Of a stretch of DNA of 64,000 nt, positions 40,478 to 54,000 are shown in pieces. The position numbers and the translations under genes were made by a program. This stretch comes from Blattamonas nauphoetae (Eukaryota > Preaxostyla > Oxymonadida), in assembly GCA_033064195.1 (NCBI GenBank), contig JARBJD010000102.1, positions 62,001 to 126,000 on the forward strand, written 5' to 3'. The notes below the pieces were generated by a model. It made no database searches. It was not told the DNA's origin and worked only from the letters and a program-made list of their open reading frames with translations. Within the stretch, counting starts at the first letter, position 1, and the number at the start of each line of letters is the position of its first letter.

Positions 40478-43400
40478 ATGGCAGCATCGAAAGATTCGAA
40501 TGTCTTACAGGAATATCAGGCGATGATTCGCATGAGTGCGGAGAATGTTTGAATTTTTTTATCAAATATTCATTCTTTGGCCACTGTTATCTCTCTCTGT
40601 ATAATTCAATATTAATGACTCCTATCACAGAAAATTAATACGAAAAACACGTGGTCACTCCGTCTCATTGATTTGCTTGATGATATTCTCCAAACACAGG
40701 AAGAAGGAGGAAGAACTAACTTTCAACTCGCATCATCCACTCTGAATGCCTCTGTCCAAATTTACGGGACTCGTGTTGATTCGGTCCACTCAGATGCATA
40801 CAAAATTCTTGGTGGTCTTGTGTCAGCCGATTCTATCAAACCTAGTATATTCTATTTGAACATCAATAATTCATCTCGAATTTCAACCCATATTTGACAG
40901 GTGATCTATTTGAAGGTCAAGGAACCAAGGGATCTGGTGGACGCCATGTTTGTTTTTTCCAAATTTTCTTAGAAATTCTCCTCAGGGAAACAAACAACTC
41001 GCCTCAATCGAATCAACGCTCGAACCTCGTCTAGAACAAACGACCATTTCTGCTTTTGACGATGTCTTGTATCCAGATCCTGTTATTCGTAGAACCATGG
41101 GTAATGGTGAAGAGGGCACCCTCGCAACCTCTCTCATTGTCAATCTGGAAAATGGGATTGAAACCACACTAATGTACGACTCTGATGCAATTGCTGAAAA
41201 TGACTTTCGTCGAGAGAGGCTCTTTCTTGATTCAGTTCATGCGCTCATGAGGGGTGATTCCAAAGTCGATGAGCAAACCTTTGTCCTCGCAGTTCCAAGT
41301 GTAGGTTTGTTCTCCTCGAGTATTATATTGTATCATACAGATTTGTCTGTTTTTAGTTCCGTACAGCCAACTCCACCTCCACAACCAAAGCCATCGTTGA
41401 GTACAGTCAGCGCCAAATCAACGAGCATCACTGAAACTGTCCATCCTGTCCCGGCTGTTTCAGATCTTGAAACTATTGATGAAGGGATGGCGGTGGACCT
41501 TTCTGATGATGAAGATGATGTTATCCAATACGGACAGGACTTTGCGGACACAGACAATGATAACCAATCTTTTGACAATCAGTCGACTCCCAACTCACAG
41601 AATGAAAAGGGACCGGATGGAAATCCCCTCTTCCGTCGCTCAACAATCGAATTGGCGGAAGCACTTGCCTTTTGGGATCAATCTGAACACGCAGATGAAA
41701 ACAAAGAAGACAATCCACAATACCTCCTACAAACCCCGCGAGCACGGAGGCAGAGTGTGGACATCGACAGCGTCATGCGTTTTGCACTCAGTCGCACAGA
41801 CGCGGAGAATGACCTCCTGTCGGCACTAAGCCTTGTCAAGACAGCAAACCAGACGGGGTACTTTGAGGACGAGAAGGACGCGGTGGAGGAAGGGATGCTG
41901 AAGGACGAGAACAGCGACCAAGACAGCAACAGCGATGGCGTCAATTCCCCGTCGAATGTTGCGAGACAACAAGAGATGGAAAAGAAGAGAGCACTGAACG
42001 ATCTCATCGCACTCCAAAACAACGTTCTCTCGTCTGCACATTCTCTCCTCGAGCCAACGCACTGGAAGGGCAAAACCAAGAAACCTGTTCGAGTCGCAGC
42101 TAAAGCCACTGCCGAGGATGGAAAAGCAGGAGGAAAAGGAAAGAAGAACAAAAAGGCGAAGAAAGGATCGAAAGACGATGGGATTGTCAAAAAACGAACG
42201 TCACGCCAACTCGACTTTGAGAATCCAGTCTTCATTCCAGTCGCAGCTGCAGCAAAGCAAGACCAAATCAAACAGATGGAGAAACAGAACAAGGGAACGG
42301 ATCGAATCACTTGTCCGTTTGCGTTCCTAAAACCACAACGGAACGTCTTTGGTGGAAATACCTCAACATTCAACCTCACTCGTTTTATGACGCGCAGAAA
42401 GGGACTGACACAGAAGCAGAATCTCAGCATCACACCAGAGACCTTCACGACACTCTCTCTCTTCCCCCATCCACCCACAATTGTGTTTCCGGCCGGAGCT
42501 CAAAAGTCTGAGTTGGGTGATTTCATTCCCAGCACAGACATGAGCTCAGCAGTCAGAATTGCTGAAGCCATTGCGTTTGCACAATCACACAACACAGACA
42601 CACACATCACTTCCGCACTCTTCCCTTCACCAGCACTGATTCAGAGGCAACCACGACTCAAGGATGACGTCTCAATGGACAGAGACAGCCGAGAGAACAA
42701 TGAAGATGGGTTTGTCAACGAAGAAGACAAACTTGTTGAACAGGAAGGCGCTGTTGAGGGTCTCGTTGAGAGCATGAACAACATCCTTTCGGGAGAGTTG
42801 ATGGGTCAGCAGGCACACAGGCTGCAGGACAGCCATCATCAGGCGGAGAATGATGGGGAGGCCAACGTGCCTCCGTCGGGGGAGAGTGATGACGACGGGT
42901 TTGGCGGCGATTTTGGCGGGGCAGACGACGATGATATGGATTCCCTTCCCGCCATACACTACAACTTGAATTATGAGCTACCTGCTCAGACAGAGGCCAC
43001 TGTCACTGTTCCCTCGTTGCCGATGTTTGTCCCCGAAACGGCTCTCAAGAACGAAAGGGACACAGACGAGATCAAACAAATCGAGAGCGAGATCACCCGA
43101 TTCACCAAATCACTCAAATCTGATTTCCGAATGTTCAATGTCGCTGATCAGAGTGCCATCTCAAAACTGTCTCTCGAAGGAATGCAGCAAGCGTGGGGAT
43201 TGGAAAGGCAGCTCATACCGCAACCGTCGCAACTCCAAACACTCCAAATCAAGTTTGAAGCAGTTCCAAAACGTGTCGATATGCATCGACTGAAGAAGGT
43301 TATTTGGTCTGCACTGGATTCAGATGTTCAAGTGAAGAATGCTGAACGGCAGCAACAAATCACACGCAACCAAGAAAACAAAGAATTGGCGCTGACAGTC

Positions 43401-43733
43401 AAAGCCGAAGAAGACGACACAACTCAATTCAGCCTCACACAGCCAAGTCAAGAGACATCGGTTCTGATCTTGCCCCCGACCCATTCATTCCGTCAGTCGC
43501 TTGATTCTCTGGACGGGAACCTCCCTCCTGCACAGCTGCGGGATACTTCCGTTCACCTGGCCTTTATCTGTCTTCTTCACCTGGCCAATGAACGCAATCT
43601 TACCTTGCAATCAGGTGACGATGGTGATGTGGTGATTCAGACAGAAGAGGAATACACAGAGAAAGTCGAACTGGAAGCTGCCGTTCGAAGGGCAAGGCAG
43701 AGTAGGCGGAGATCGCGACATGGACAGAATTGA
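40478..43733 (+). CDS. condensin complex subunit 2 (Barren/CAP-H kleisin)
   Basis: CDS join(40478..40546,40631..40814,40901..40947,40986..43733), 1,015 residues, or 1,003 if a further 36-nt intron at 41305-41340 is removed. This kleisin bridges the SMC2-SMC4 heads and is needed for chromosome condensation. N-terminal signature: ENKINTKNTWSLRLIDLLDD, then FQLASSTLNASVQIYGTRVD and SVHSDAYKILGG. C-terminal winged-helix: KRVDMHRLKKVIW and HLAFICLLHLANERNL. The middle is acidic and disordered with a Lys-rich patch around 42110-42170. Human CAP-H is about 740 residues, so the linkers are long. The start ATG follows CDC50 by 116 bp. The junction at 40814 is chosen to keep frame with donor GTCTTG and is moderately sure. 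Confidence 0.9.
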
Positions 43734-43833
43734 TTTCATCTCACCTATCTCTCACAATTGATATTATGCTGAAAATGAGTGTCGACATGTCGTTTTCTCT
43801 GTTTCATTGTGCTCAAAATGGGTTGTGATCTTA

Positions 43834-46164
43834 ATGACAGCTCAGCCGACCCAGGAGTATCCTTCAAATGCGAACGGATACGAGCTCACGGTCCAGATCG
43901 GAAAGGGATCGTCTGCTGTTGTCTCAAAAGGTTTCGTGAAAAGCACAGGTCAGGCTGTTGCCATCAAGATCATCGACCTAGAAAAAATCAAAGGCTCTTT
44001 AGATGAACTCTTGGTCTGCATTTTTTCCTTATTCAGCACATTATCTGTGGTCCCTTTTCTAATATTTTGAAATCATTCTCTCGAATCGTTCAGAAAGAGA
44101 TCAAAATGATGACAATGTCCAATCACCCAAATATTGTCAAACTTTATGCTTCATTTATCAACAAGAGCACTCTCTGGATTGTTCAGTCTCTCCTGGATAG
44201 TTTGTTTTCTTCACTCAAAAAATCTCAATTCTCTACATCTCATCGTCCTCTCTTATCACTCATTCTCGTCAGTATCTGTTCTTGACGTGATGAAACTCAA
44301 GTTTCAACATGGTCTCGATGAGCAATCAGTCGCAACAATTCTTAAAGGAACGTTGGATGCATTACAGTATATCCACGAACAAGGCTTAATTCACAGGGAC
44401 ATCAAGGCTGGAAATATTCTTCTAGATCGAGAAGGACATGTTTATGTTGGTGATTTTGGTGTTAGCGCATATATGATTGAAAATGGAGAGCGTCGGGATC
44501 ATAGATCAACATTTGTTGGAACACCTTGTTGGATGGCACCAGAAGTAATCGGACAGAAAAGTGGATATGACTACAAGGCCGACATCTGGTCAGTTGGTAT
44601 CATGGCTATCGAATTGGCCCGAGGCCAAGCCCCGTATTCCAACCTGGATCCAATGAGAGTCCTTGTCAAAGTTCTTGAAGGCCCGCCACCGAGTTTGCCC
44701 GAAGAGGATAGCGACAGCGGTAGTTCCAGTGACTCAGATTCAGCTGGTACCCAAAAACCCCGTCATCATTCCCGAGAAATTCGCCAATTCGTTCAAGCGT
44801 GTCTCAATCGAGATCCCACGAAGAGACCAAGTGCAAAGGAGCTACTCGAATATAAATTCATCAAACGGTATGCAAAGGGACCTGCACATATCAAAGCAAC
44901 ACTGATGGTGAATCTACCATCAATTGAGGATCGAGCGAGACTGAATCAAGCAAAAGGAATTCTCGATGGCGTCGAACTTAAACCTGGGAATCCTCGTGAT
45001 AATGCTATCAACGAAGCGTTATTTGGAGTTCAACCCTCTTCAAAAGATCCTAAAGCTGCTGGAACACAACCAGAGAAAGGAAAAAGTGGTGGATGGGATT
45101 TTGAGGGATTTGAATCAATCCCGCGTGATAGCGATGTTGGAAAAGAAGTACTTCGAACTATCAATGATCCTGATGAAACGAAAGACCTAAAACCAACCAC
45201 AAATCGCACGCAACAGAACCCTTTTAGTTCTGTTCATGGATCAGCCTCTCAGCGTCTTGACGACAAACCTGATCGCGATTCAGGCATTGAGCTCAGTGCT
45301 CCAAAGAAAAGTCCGGCCATACGTGACATATCCAGACCTCGAGGAACATCAAACGCGAAGCCGGATATGATTGAGACTCAGCCCACTCCCAACGGGGCCA
45401 CTCCATCCGCAAATCAACCAATGCGAGTCGGACGGTTTCAATTCATGTCGATTGATGGAACTGAGAAGACAGCTCCTCCGGGTTCGAACACGCCGTGCTC
45501 GTCCCAACAGAGCAGCCAGGTCCTGCTCCAACCGCTCGGAACTGGCGCTGAAGAGAAAAAGGAGAACCAGCAAAAACAGCCGGAGACGCCAGGAACTCAC
45601 ACTGTCACGCTATCTGCAGCAGCACATCCTGCCGCCTCTCACGTACAATCCACTCCACAACAAGGAAGCGTGACAGTCAAACAGGAACAGCATGGTCGCT
45701 TTGAAATCTCCCACGTTCATTCGTCACAGTCAACTCCAGCAAACATGAGCTCTATGGGGACACCTGGAAACACACAACAGATTGCTTTTGCATCTCACCA
45801 GCAAATGGCAATTGGGCCCCCAAATGCTCACCAACAATCCCGCCAATCCACTCTTGACACGCGGGCCTCGTCCAGGCAGCCGCCGGGGGACCCTCGTTCG
45901 ATGATGAACATGATCCAGTTCTCGTTCGACCAGATGAACCAGGACATCATCGAACTGTACAAAGAGAACAGGCTGCTCCGGGAGAAACTCAAACAGGTTT
46001 CTCCGAACATCGAATTGCCGTCTCGATATCAACCACTCAGCCGTGATTATACTATTGAGAAGGAGAGAAAGAGGGAGAAGGAACGCGAAAAGGAAAGGGA
46101 AAGAGAAAAGGAAAAGATTAAGGAAACGAAGCCAAAGCCTTCTGAACCTCCCCAACCGCATTAA
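43834..46164 (+). CDS. Ste20-group protein kinase of the OSR1/SPAK (Fray) branch
   Basis: CDS join(43834..44013,44094..44199,44273..46164), 725 residues. The kinase domain is at about 15-290: glycine loop IGKGSSAVVSKG, Lys in VAIKIIDL (about 44), DELLKEIKMM, HRDIKAGNILL (about 136), DFGVSAYM (about 155), and activation loop STFVGTPCWMAPEV, whose Thr is the usual regulatory site in this branch. A serine-rich acidic insert sits in the C-lobe. The C-terminal half is low complexity (Gln, Pro, Ser), with a predicted helix near QDIIELYKENRLLREKLKQ and a tail of alternating Glu-Lys-Arg. I see no OSR1-type CCT substrate-docking domain. Two introns of 80 and 73 nt restore SLLDISVLDVMKL. Known relatives act in osmotic or ion-transport signalling; that role is not shown here. 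Confidence 0.88.
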
Positions 46165-46246
46165 TCGAAAACAAGGTTCTCTGTGCATTGTTTTTTAGGT
46201 TTTTTTGCATTTCACTTGAAGTCTTGTTTCTGAGGCCCTTTGATCA

Positions 46247-49200
46247 ATGTCAAAGAACTTCAAAGTTGACTGGAGGCAAGTTAATTGTTCTGCTTTTCAT
46301 CAACTTGCCCAAATTTTTGCTCTGGGAATCGGAAATGAAGGCGTTTGTGTGATTTGCAGTGATGAAGTGTGTTTTTTCCAGTCCGGTTCAACCTCCCATT
46401 CTCATTCTCTATACCTTGGTGTTTTCAGGGGCAATCGATCTTTCAATTCGAATGCAGTACAAATGCAACATGCATGGCATGGTTTGTCCAGAATTTTCCT
46501 CCCATTGATGGTTATTCTACACTCATCTCTTTCTTGGACATTTGTACCACTTTCTTCACACTTTATCTTCATTCTGAAGTTTTAATCATTCTATATCACT
46601 CGTTTTTCACTATTTTCAAACTTCATATTTCTTCTATTTACTTTAGGGATCCAAATCACACAGTTCTTGTGTCTGGATGCGAAGATGGAGCCATCTATGT
46701 CTTTCATCATAAAAAACTCAAAGTGTATAACGATTATCATAAGAAAAAGATCACAATTATCCAATTTGATGCATCCGGTCAACGAATTATCACTGGCGAC
46801 GCTGTTTATCCATTCATTGTTGTCTCATACCTTTTCTTCCATATATCTGGTTTTCGATTTGATAGGGTGGGACTCTATGTCTCTGGAGCATTGCCGCTAA
46901 CCAAAGTGGAAACCGTGAAATTTCGCCAATCTTGAAATACGACTTCCATCACCATCTCGTTGATTGTGTCTTTCGCCTCCCACCGTATCCCTCTCATTTC
47001 CCTAAATTCCTTTCAGATCCCCAGCTGATCCCTTAGAAGTCCCCTCAGAACAGTTTGGAGTTGTAGATGAAGAAGGAAACATTTTCACCGTGGATGAGAA
47101 TGCGGATGAGTACGTGCAAGTCGCAGCGTTTGTTCAAAATCAACTATATTTCATTAAATGTTTATTTTAGATCTCTTGAAGGGGGAGTGAGGCATCTCCT
47201 TTTCTATCCGACGAAAAATTGGTTGATCGTTCTGATGAAAAACCTGAACGTCTTTAAAATTGATCTTACTTCCGTTGATGTTGATGCCCCTGTAAAAGTC
47301 TGTGATTTGCTCCTCCTTCATTACTTTCTTTCGTCGAACAGTTGAAAATGGCTGCTCCACATCAAAACGCAGTTCTTCACCAAGCCTGCTGGATAAATCC
47401 CGATAAGGGCATTCTTGCCCTCCTTGTGGATGACCATCTCGTCCGTATTTTCAACATCGATACTGAGGAACTGTATATCCTCGAGCCTCCCAGTGATCGA
47501 GTCTCGCCCGAAGATAAATTCATCACATGCTGTTATGAGGAGCACACACGCTCCCTCCTTGCTGCAACTCCTAGCGGAAAAACGTGTGTTTGGCGTTTCT
47601 ATCCAGACGAAGAGGAAACAGCAAATAAGGATGCCAATACCGATCGTGTCACGTACAAAATTGACGATCTTCACACAAAAACACGCTATGCACGACGAGA
47701 AAAGCAGTGGGAGTTCGCATTCTTCCAAGCACTTGATCAGGATGTGACCAATGCGCATTGGGGGCCAGGACCACAGGCCAAAGTTTTCACAGTTGACAAC
47801 GGCCACATTGTACAGACGACACGAATGTTGGAACCACACTCGCTCATCGTGAATGGTGTGGCTGCCATCCATCTTGGGCCGAGAGAGATTGCGCTGGAGC
47901 GGATGGAAATGGACAGTGTTCTCATCAAGACAGGTGTAAAGATTGTGGACATGTCGATTGACGAGGACTGGCTCATTGCGTGGAATGGCCGATGTGTCGA
48001 AGTTTACACAATCGCCAGAAAGCACAAAGAGCCTCGTCTCGAACTCCGCTTTGACTTTGCGTCGAGCTGCATGGCTGTCCACAAGGAATCAGTCTACATC
48101 TGCTGCGAGAACTTTGTTTACGTCACAAATCTCAAAGGAACAATCAAGCAGGCCCTCCCATTCTCACCCGAGGAAGGCAATCCGTGCCTGCTCAGCATCA
48201 GTCCCTCTGGATTCCTCGCCATCGCCACAAAACTGGGAACCATCAAGGTTCTCGACATCCGCGGACCAGAGGCTGTTTTGAAGGCAAGCCCGTGGAGGTT
48301 CACAAAGGGTCTTCCTGTGTCCCTCAGTGTGAACTCTGATGGGTCTGCAGTGATGATCAGGTGTCTTGTCTTCCCAACCGAACTCAACAATGCCACTCCT
48401 GATCAGATCGCCCGTGCTACCATCCCCGACACTCGCATCCATGTTTACTCTGTCGAGAGAGGGACGCTGTTTAGCTCGGACTTTGGAACAACACAACATT
48501 ATCCTGTGAATGAGTGTTGGGACAGCAAGGACCCTCGATTCTTCTGTGTCTCCTTGAAGAAGCTCATCCGCGATCCACTCGATGGAAAGTGGCATGATTC
48601 GAGAGACCGACACATCGAAATTGCCAGTCACTTCTTCTCTCGGGACAAAGGCATCCTGGCCACGGATTCATTCACAATGAACGAGAAGCACCAACAACTC
48701 ATCGGGTGCGAGATTCCATTCCTCTTCTTTTCTGTGAGGCCTGCTGCAGTTGCCGAAAACGAGCCAAAAATTGACAATGTGTTGATGCGAGAATACAGGG
48801 GTCTTCAATCAGATGATCCTGCCACTCTTGATGCAATGAAGAACTTCATCTTCAATCTCACTGTTGGTAACATCGACGAGGCCTACAGAAACGTACGACA
48901 GCTGAAAGGGTCGATGGTTTGGGACACGATGGCCAAATTGTGTGTGAAAACTCGGAGAATGGATGTGATGGAGATCTGCCTCCGAAACATGGGCAATCTT
49001 CGAGCAATGATCGCCCTTCGACAGGCCAAGCAGGAACCAGAAACAGAAGCCCAGTTGGCCATCGTTGCGATCCAACTGGAGATGTACGACGAGGCTGAGG
49101 AACTCCTCAAACAATGCAATCGGTACGACCTTCTCAACGACTTCTACCGCTCGGCCGGAAAATGGAAGTCGGCAGTCCAGGTCGCAAAGGAGAAGGATCA

Positions 49201-50983
49201 GATCCATCTTCCATCAACACTCTATGCATATGCCGAACACATGGAGGCTGATGGAGAGATGGCACTCGCTGTGCAATACTACGAAGAGGCTGGATGTGCC
49301 GAGTTCGAAATCCCTCGTCTGCTTGTCTTTGGAGACCGGTCAAGAGATTTCAAACGGTTCAGTGAAACGTCCGTGTCGATTGAAATCAAAAGGAAGTATG
49401 CACAGATGCTCGAAAGTCAGAACAACTTCAAGGAAGCTCTTGAAATGTACAGTGCAATTGGCGATCATCTCTCGCAGGTGCGGATCCACTGCACGTTGGG
49501 AGACTACGCAAAGGCCGAGGAGGTTGTCGCACAGACACAGGATCCTCTCGGCGCAGAACGACTTGCGAGAGAAAATGAGAAGCGAGGAAACATCGAACAA
49601 GCCATCAAATATTTCTCCCAAGCGAGGCGGTACGACAACGCCATCAGACTCGCCATCGACAACGAGATGGACACAGACCTGATGACCATTGCTCTCCACT
49701 CCACATCCGACGCAATGATCAAGGCAGGATGGTACTTTGAGAAAAAAGCCCTCTTTGAGAAGGCCTTCACACTGTACCGAACAGCAGGGTCTCTCAACCG
49801 CGCCATCGATGTCTGCTTCAAAGGGAACCTCCAAAACCAGCTTCATCAGATCGCGGACGACATCTCGTCGGACGCCGACCCAACTCTCCTCCAACAATGC
49901 GCAACATTCTTCAGCTCGATAGGGGAATTCGACAAAGCATTCAACATGCTTATTGCTGCTGGCGAATACGACCAAGCCTTTGCAATGTGCGAGACACACA
50001 GAATCACCATCACAGAGCGGGTTGTCCAGAAAGTTGAAGAATCTCTCCAGCCACGAAAGGTCCGAAAGAAGAAAGCACTCCAACTGGATACAAATGAGAG
50101 GCTGGTCTCGCTTGTTCCACAATTGGAGTTGGTGGATGGTGCTACAGAAGAAAAGCGAAAGGAGGTCATCTCCCTCCTCGCCAGGTATCTCCACAACCAA
50201 GGCAACGACCAACTTGCAGCCAAGAAGTACGCCGACATCGGCATGTTCGTCGAAGCTGTGAACTGTCTCATCAGCAGCAAAGACGTTGAGCGAGTCATCT
50301 CCTTCGCCAATCTCTGCCGTGACAATCGAGTGTACGTCACAGTGGCAAACTATCTTCAACGTCTGGATTGGCGGTCTGACCCAGAATATCTGAAACACAT
50401 CATCACGATGTATCAGAAGGCCAAGGCGTACGATGAACTTGTGCAGTTCTACGAAAGTTGTGCGCAGGTCGAAATTGACGAATATCTTGAATATGAAAAG
50501 GCAATGATGGCACTACGTGAGGCTCTGCGGTATCAGAAACAAAGTATGTCACAGTTTGCACAGCAGAAGACAGAAGACATCTCGAGAAGGATCAAACTGA
50601 TTGAAAAGTTCATCGAGGCGAAGGACCTCGAAGAGACCAATCCAGTTGAGATGGTGTCGATCTTGCAGAGTCTTCTGAACGAGCCAGACATTGACCATGC
50701 TGTGCGGATGGGAGACATTTACAGCCAGTTGATCCAACACTTCCATTCTGTTCGGAACATGGAGAAGGCATTCAATTGTCTCAAGAAAATGATCGAACTC
50801 GACATCCAAGTTGGACCGTATATTGAAAGGGAAGTGGTGGAGGATATTTGCACTGCCAATCATGTTACACCGGAAAGTTTGGGAATAGAAGATTTAGAAG
50901 ACGAGCCTGAGGAAGAATACGGCGAGGGTGAAGAAGAATACGTAGATGATGACGACGGTGGATTTGTTGATGATGGAGAGTAA
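46247..50983 (+). CDS. IFT140: intraflagellar transport protein IFT140 (IFT-A complex)
   Basis: CDS join(46247..46366,46429..46481,46647..46803,46866..46984,47017..47127,47171..47297,47342..50983), 1,442 residues against about 1,460 in human. The N-terminal half has WD-repeat propellers; from about 743 a TPR-like solenoid begins (AYRNVRQLKGSMVWDTMAKL). Strong family blocks: CVKTRRMDVMEICLRNMG, ALRQAKQEPETEAQLAIVA, ANYLQRLDWRSDPEYLKHI, FYESCAQVEIDEYLEYEKA. The tail is acidic. IFT-A carries out retrograde transport and ciliary membrane-protein entry. Six introns (62, 165, 62, 32, 43, 44 nt) all lie in the first 1.1 kb. The 47128 donor has an equally phased alternative upstream; the chosen one matches the local donor consensus. 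The gene follows the kinase gene by 82 bp and precedes the CC2D2A-like gene by 96 bp on the same strand. Confidence 0.95.
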
Positions 50984-51079
50984 GGAGATAGCATGATTCT
51001 TGATTTTAGTGGTCATTTCAGATATTTTCTAGAAGTTTCATTTCCACCGATGTTTTTTCTTTTTCTGTGGGTCAGACTG

Positions 51080-54000
51080 ATGTCACTCCCGAAAGCAAAG
51101 GGGACAACGATTGATGAAGCCCCCAGGGATGCAATTCCCAACGCAGAACCCGAAGACAAGGGTGAAACTAAGGATAAGCCCACGAATGAGGAAGAAGTTG
51201 ACGACGCACCACCTCCACCTGAAGAGGAAGTACACCAATTCAAATTTATCCTCAAAAACATTTGCATATACAATGTAAAACCATTCGATGCAAAGTCGAG
51301 TGATCCATTCCTCATGTTCACTCTTGGAGGCAACTACAAAGTTGAGGATCTCCGCCACAGGTATATTCAATTAATTCTCTGTTATTATGGTGTATTCTTT
51401 CTATAGAGGAATGGGTCTCAAGGTTTCTGGGCAAAAAGGCCCTCGTTTTCGAACGATGACCGTGAAAAAGGTGATGCGAGAAGATCGAAGTTTGTCAGAT
51501 TATTTTATCATATATGTCTTATTCAATTCCATATTTCTCAGTTAAATATCCTGAAACATGGGTTACATACTGGAAAGGGACATTTTCTGAGCTAAAAGAG
51601 CAGAAACTCCTCATCGAAGTTTGTTCTCCTTCTGTCTCTTTACCATGTTATTATAGTGCTTTGATTGGGATTGTATCAGTAAGAACGATTACATGGGTAG
51701 TGCTTCCATCAATCTCTACGATCTAGCAACTGGATCAGTCCCACACGACAAAGTCGAAATTCAGATGCATGCACGCAGGAAGCGTCATGAAACCACGGCA
51801 TTTCTTGACTTTGATGCGTATTTTCAAGAAATTCGCATGTACAATCTCCATTGTCATGATTGGAATGGTGAAGAACTGATAGCAAAAGATTTTGGAGGAA
51901 CTAGTGATCCTTATTGTGTTGTGTCGTTCATGAGCGGCGGTACAATCAAAGTTAAATCCGTCAAATCAATCAAATCTGAGGTTATTGACCAGACTCTATT
52001 CCCCGAGTGGGAAGACATCGGCACACTCCAATTCCCAGGTATACGAAGTGAACTCGAAAATGATGACCTCAAAATTGTTGTCTATGATCATGATCTTATT
52101 TTTGATGAGAAAATGGGGGAGACACGACTCCCGCTTCGAGGGCTACTCGATCTCGGATTCTTCGACACTCAGCTCGAGTACAAGAATGATTATGGTGGGA
52201 AAATCAGCGGATATATCAGCATTGATGCTTTTCCAACATATCACCAAACACAGGATAAGATCGAGTTGAAACCATACTACACGTCTGCTCTACATTTGAA
52301 CGTCATCTTTCTTTAGTTATTTGTGCATCGATGTCAATTCCTGCAAAGATTTAGTTGCAGTTGATACAACAGGATACTCTTCTGCATATGTAGTGGCTGA
52401 ATGGGACGGCGCAAAACAACAAACTCGTGTTGTGAGAGATGACCTCAACCCCGTCTTCCAGGAGCTCCTCTTCATCCCTGTGCGAATCGCAAAAAGCCGA
52501 ATCAAACCAGAGGTCTTTGTGAAGAAGGGGCCGCTTGTGTTGTCTGTCTACCACTCCAGTGAAGTTGGACAAGCATTTCTTGGATCGGTCACCCTTCACA
52601 TCAACAAAATCACGGACGCTCCACTCAAACTCGATCCCATTGCTGAAGACGAGCCCACTCGGGTCTATTGCAACACCGATGGCGAGTTTCTCACTTCTGG
52701 CGGAGAGAGGACAGCCAAGAATTCGCAGATCTTCTTCTCTGCCTTCTTCCACCCTGATTTCCCCCAGCAACTCAAAGTCCCGCCGCCGGAAGAGAAGAAG
52801 AACATCACAATTCCACCGTCGTTTGCGGAGCATCACAAACAGTGGAAGGAGTCTCTCTCGTTCAGTTTGGGGGGACAGTCTGAATATGAAATCTCGGCCA
52901 CGAATGACCAGAACGAGGACTGGTTTCTTCCGTGCTTCTTAACCAACCAGATTCCGATCCCAAGACAGATGCGACATCCTCGTCTCTTGATGCGTCTTGT
53001 ACATGTGATGCTCTGGGCTGCAGACTCCGACTCATTCAGTGGATTCTCGATGGCAGACAAGAGGATCTTCATGTCACCATCATTCATCATGCAGATCAGA
53101 AAGGGAGATGATCAAGACCACTCTATCCTCCTCGTCTCTCTCCTTTTGTCGATGGGTGTGGACGCGTACCTCTGCCTCGGCCACTCTCGAGCTGGGAATC
53201 CTCACGTATTTGTGATGACAAGGGAGTTCAATGGGTCGGTCCTGTTTTGGGAGACAACAGCAGGGATCTCCATCGAAGCACCTGGTCGATGGCGAGGTTC
53301 GAAGGAGTGTCCTCCTGATTACGTTTTAAATCGGAACGAAATGTTGGGGATCCAAGCACCGATGCATCCACTCATCCAAAAGTGGAAAGAATGGAAAACG
53401 AAGAATGAGGGAAACTTCTTCAAGAAGATGATCACTGGGAACGAACGACCTGATGAGGACGATGAAGAGCCAAAGCCGAAGAAGGAAAAGAAGAAGAAGG
53501 AGAAGAAGCAGAAAAAGAAAGAGGAGGAGATGGAGAGCGAGGATTCAGAATCGAGACGGCTGTTCCCCAAAGCAAAGAACACGCCACGGAAGATCAGTCA
53601 ACTTGATTGGGATGAAGATGAGGAGAGCAACACAGAAGACAACCCTGTTGCAAAAAGAGCCACGACTTCTCGAGACGATTGGGACAGTGATGAGGAAAGC
53701 AACGAAGAAGAAAACTCGAAAAATGCGGAAGAGGAAGAATCAGAAGACTCTGCCGATGGGATCCAGCGATCGATGAATTATGCCAACCTGAACATTGATT
53801 TCGTCGACAATGGAGACGATGACGACGACGTCCAACCAACAGCCGCTTTCTCGAAATCAACGGCCGATGCCGAGAAGGGGGCTGATCGCGAGGATGTGAC
53901 GGTCGAGAACACACACACTGTGGGGGCGCCGTCGAGTTCGGCGTCTGCTGGGACGGACTACCTCAACCAGGTGTTGGGATTGGGAGTTGGGCAGACGCAT

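Noticed and set aside
41678-42478. Minus-strand open frame of 266 codons
   Set aside because: It is the antisense shadow of the condensin subunit gene, which has clear family motifs in the plus frame.
46021-46140. Tandem repeat or mobile element at the end of the Ste20-type kinase gene
   Set aside because: The purine-rich repeats encode an alternating Glu-Lys-Arg tail in frame and have no flanking duplications.
49340-50398. Minus-strand open frame of 352 codons
   Set aside because: It is the antisense shadow of the IFT140 TPR region.
50993-51079. Upstream start for the CC2D2A-like protein
   Set aside because: It would begin 10 nt after the IFT140 stop and add a Phe/Leu-rich stretch that resembles untranslated pyrimidine-rich sequence. 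Not excluded, but the 51080 ATG is the better choice.
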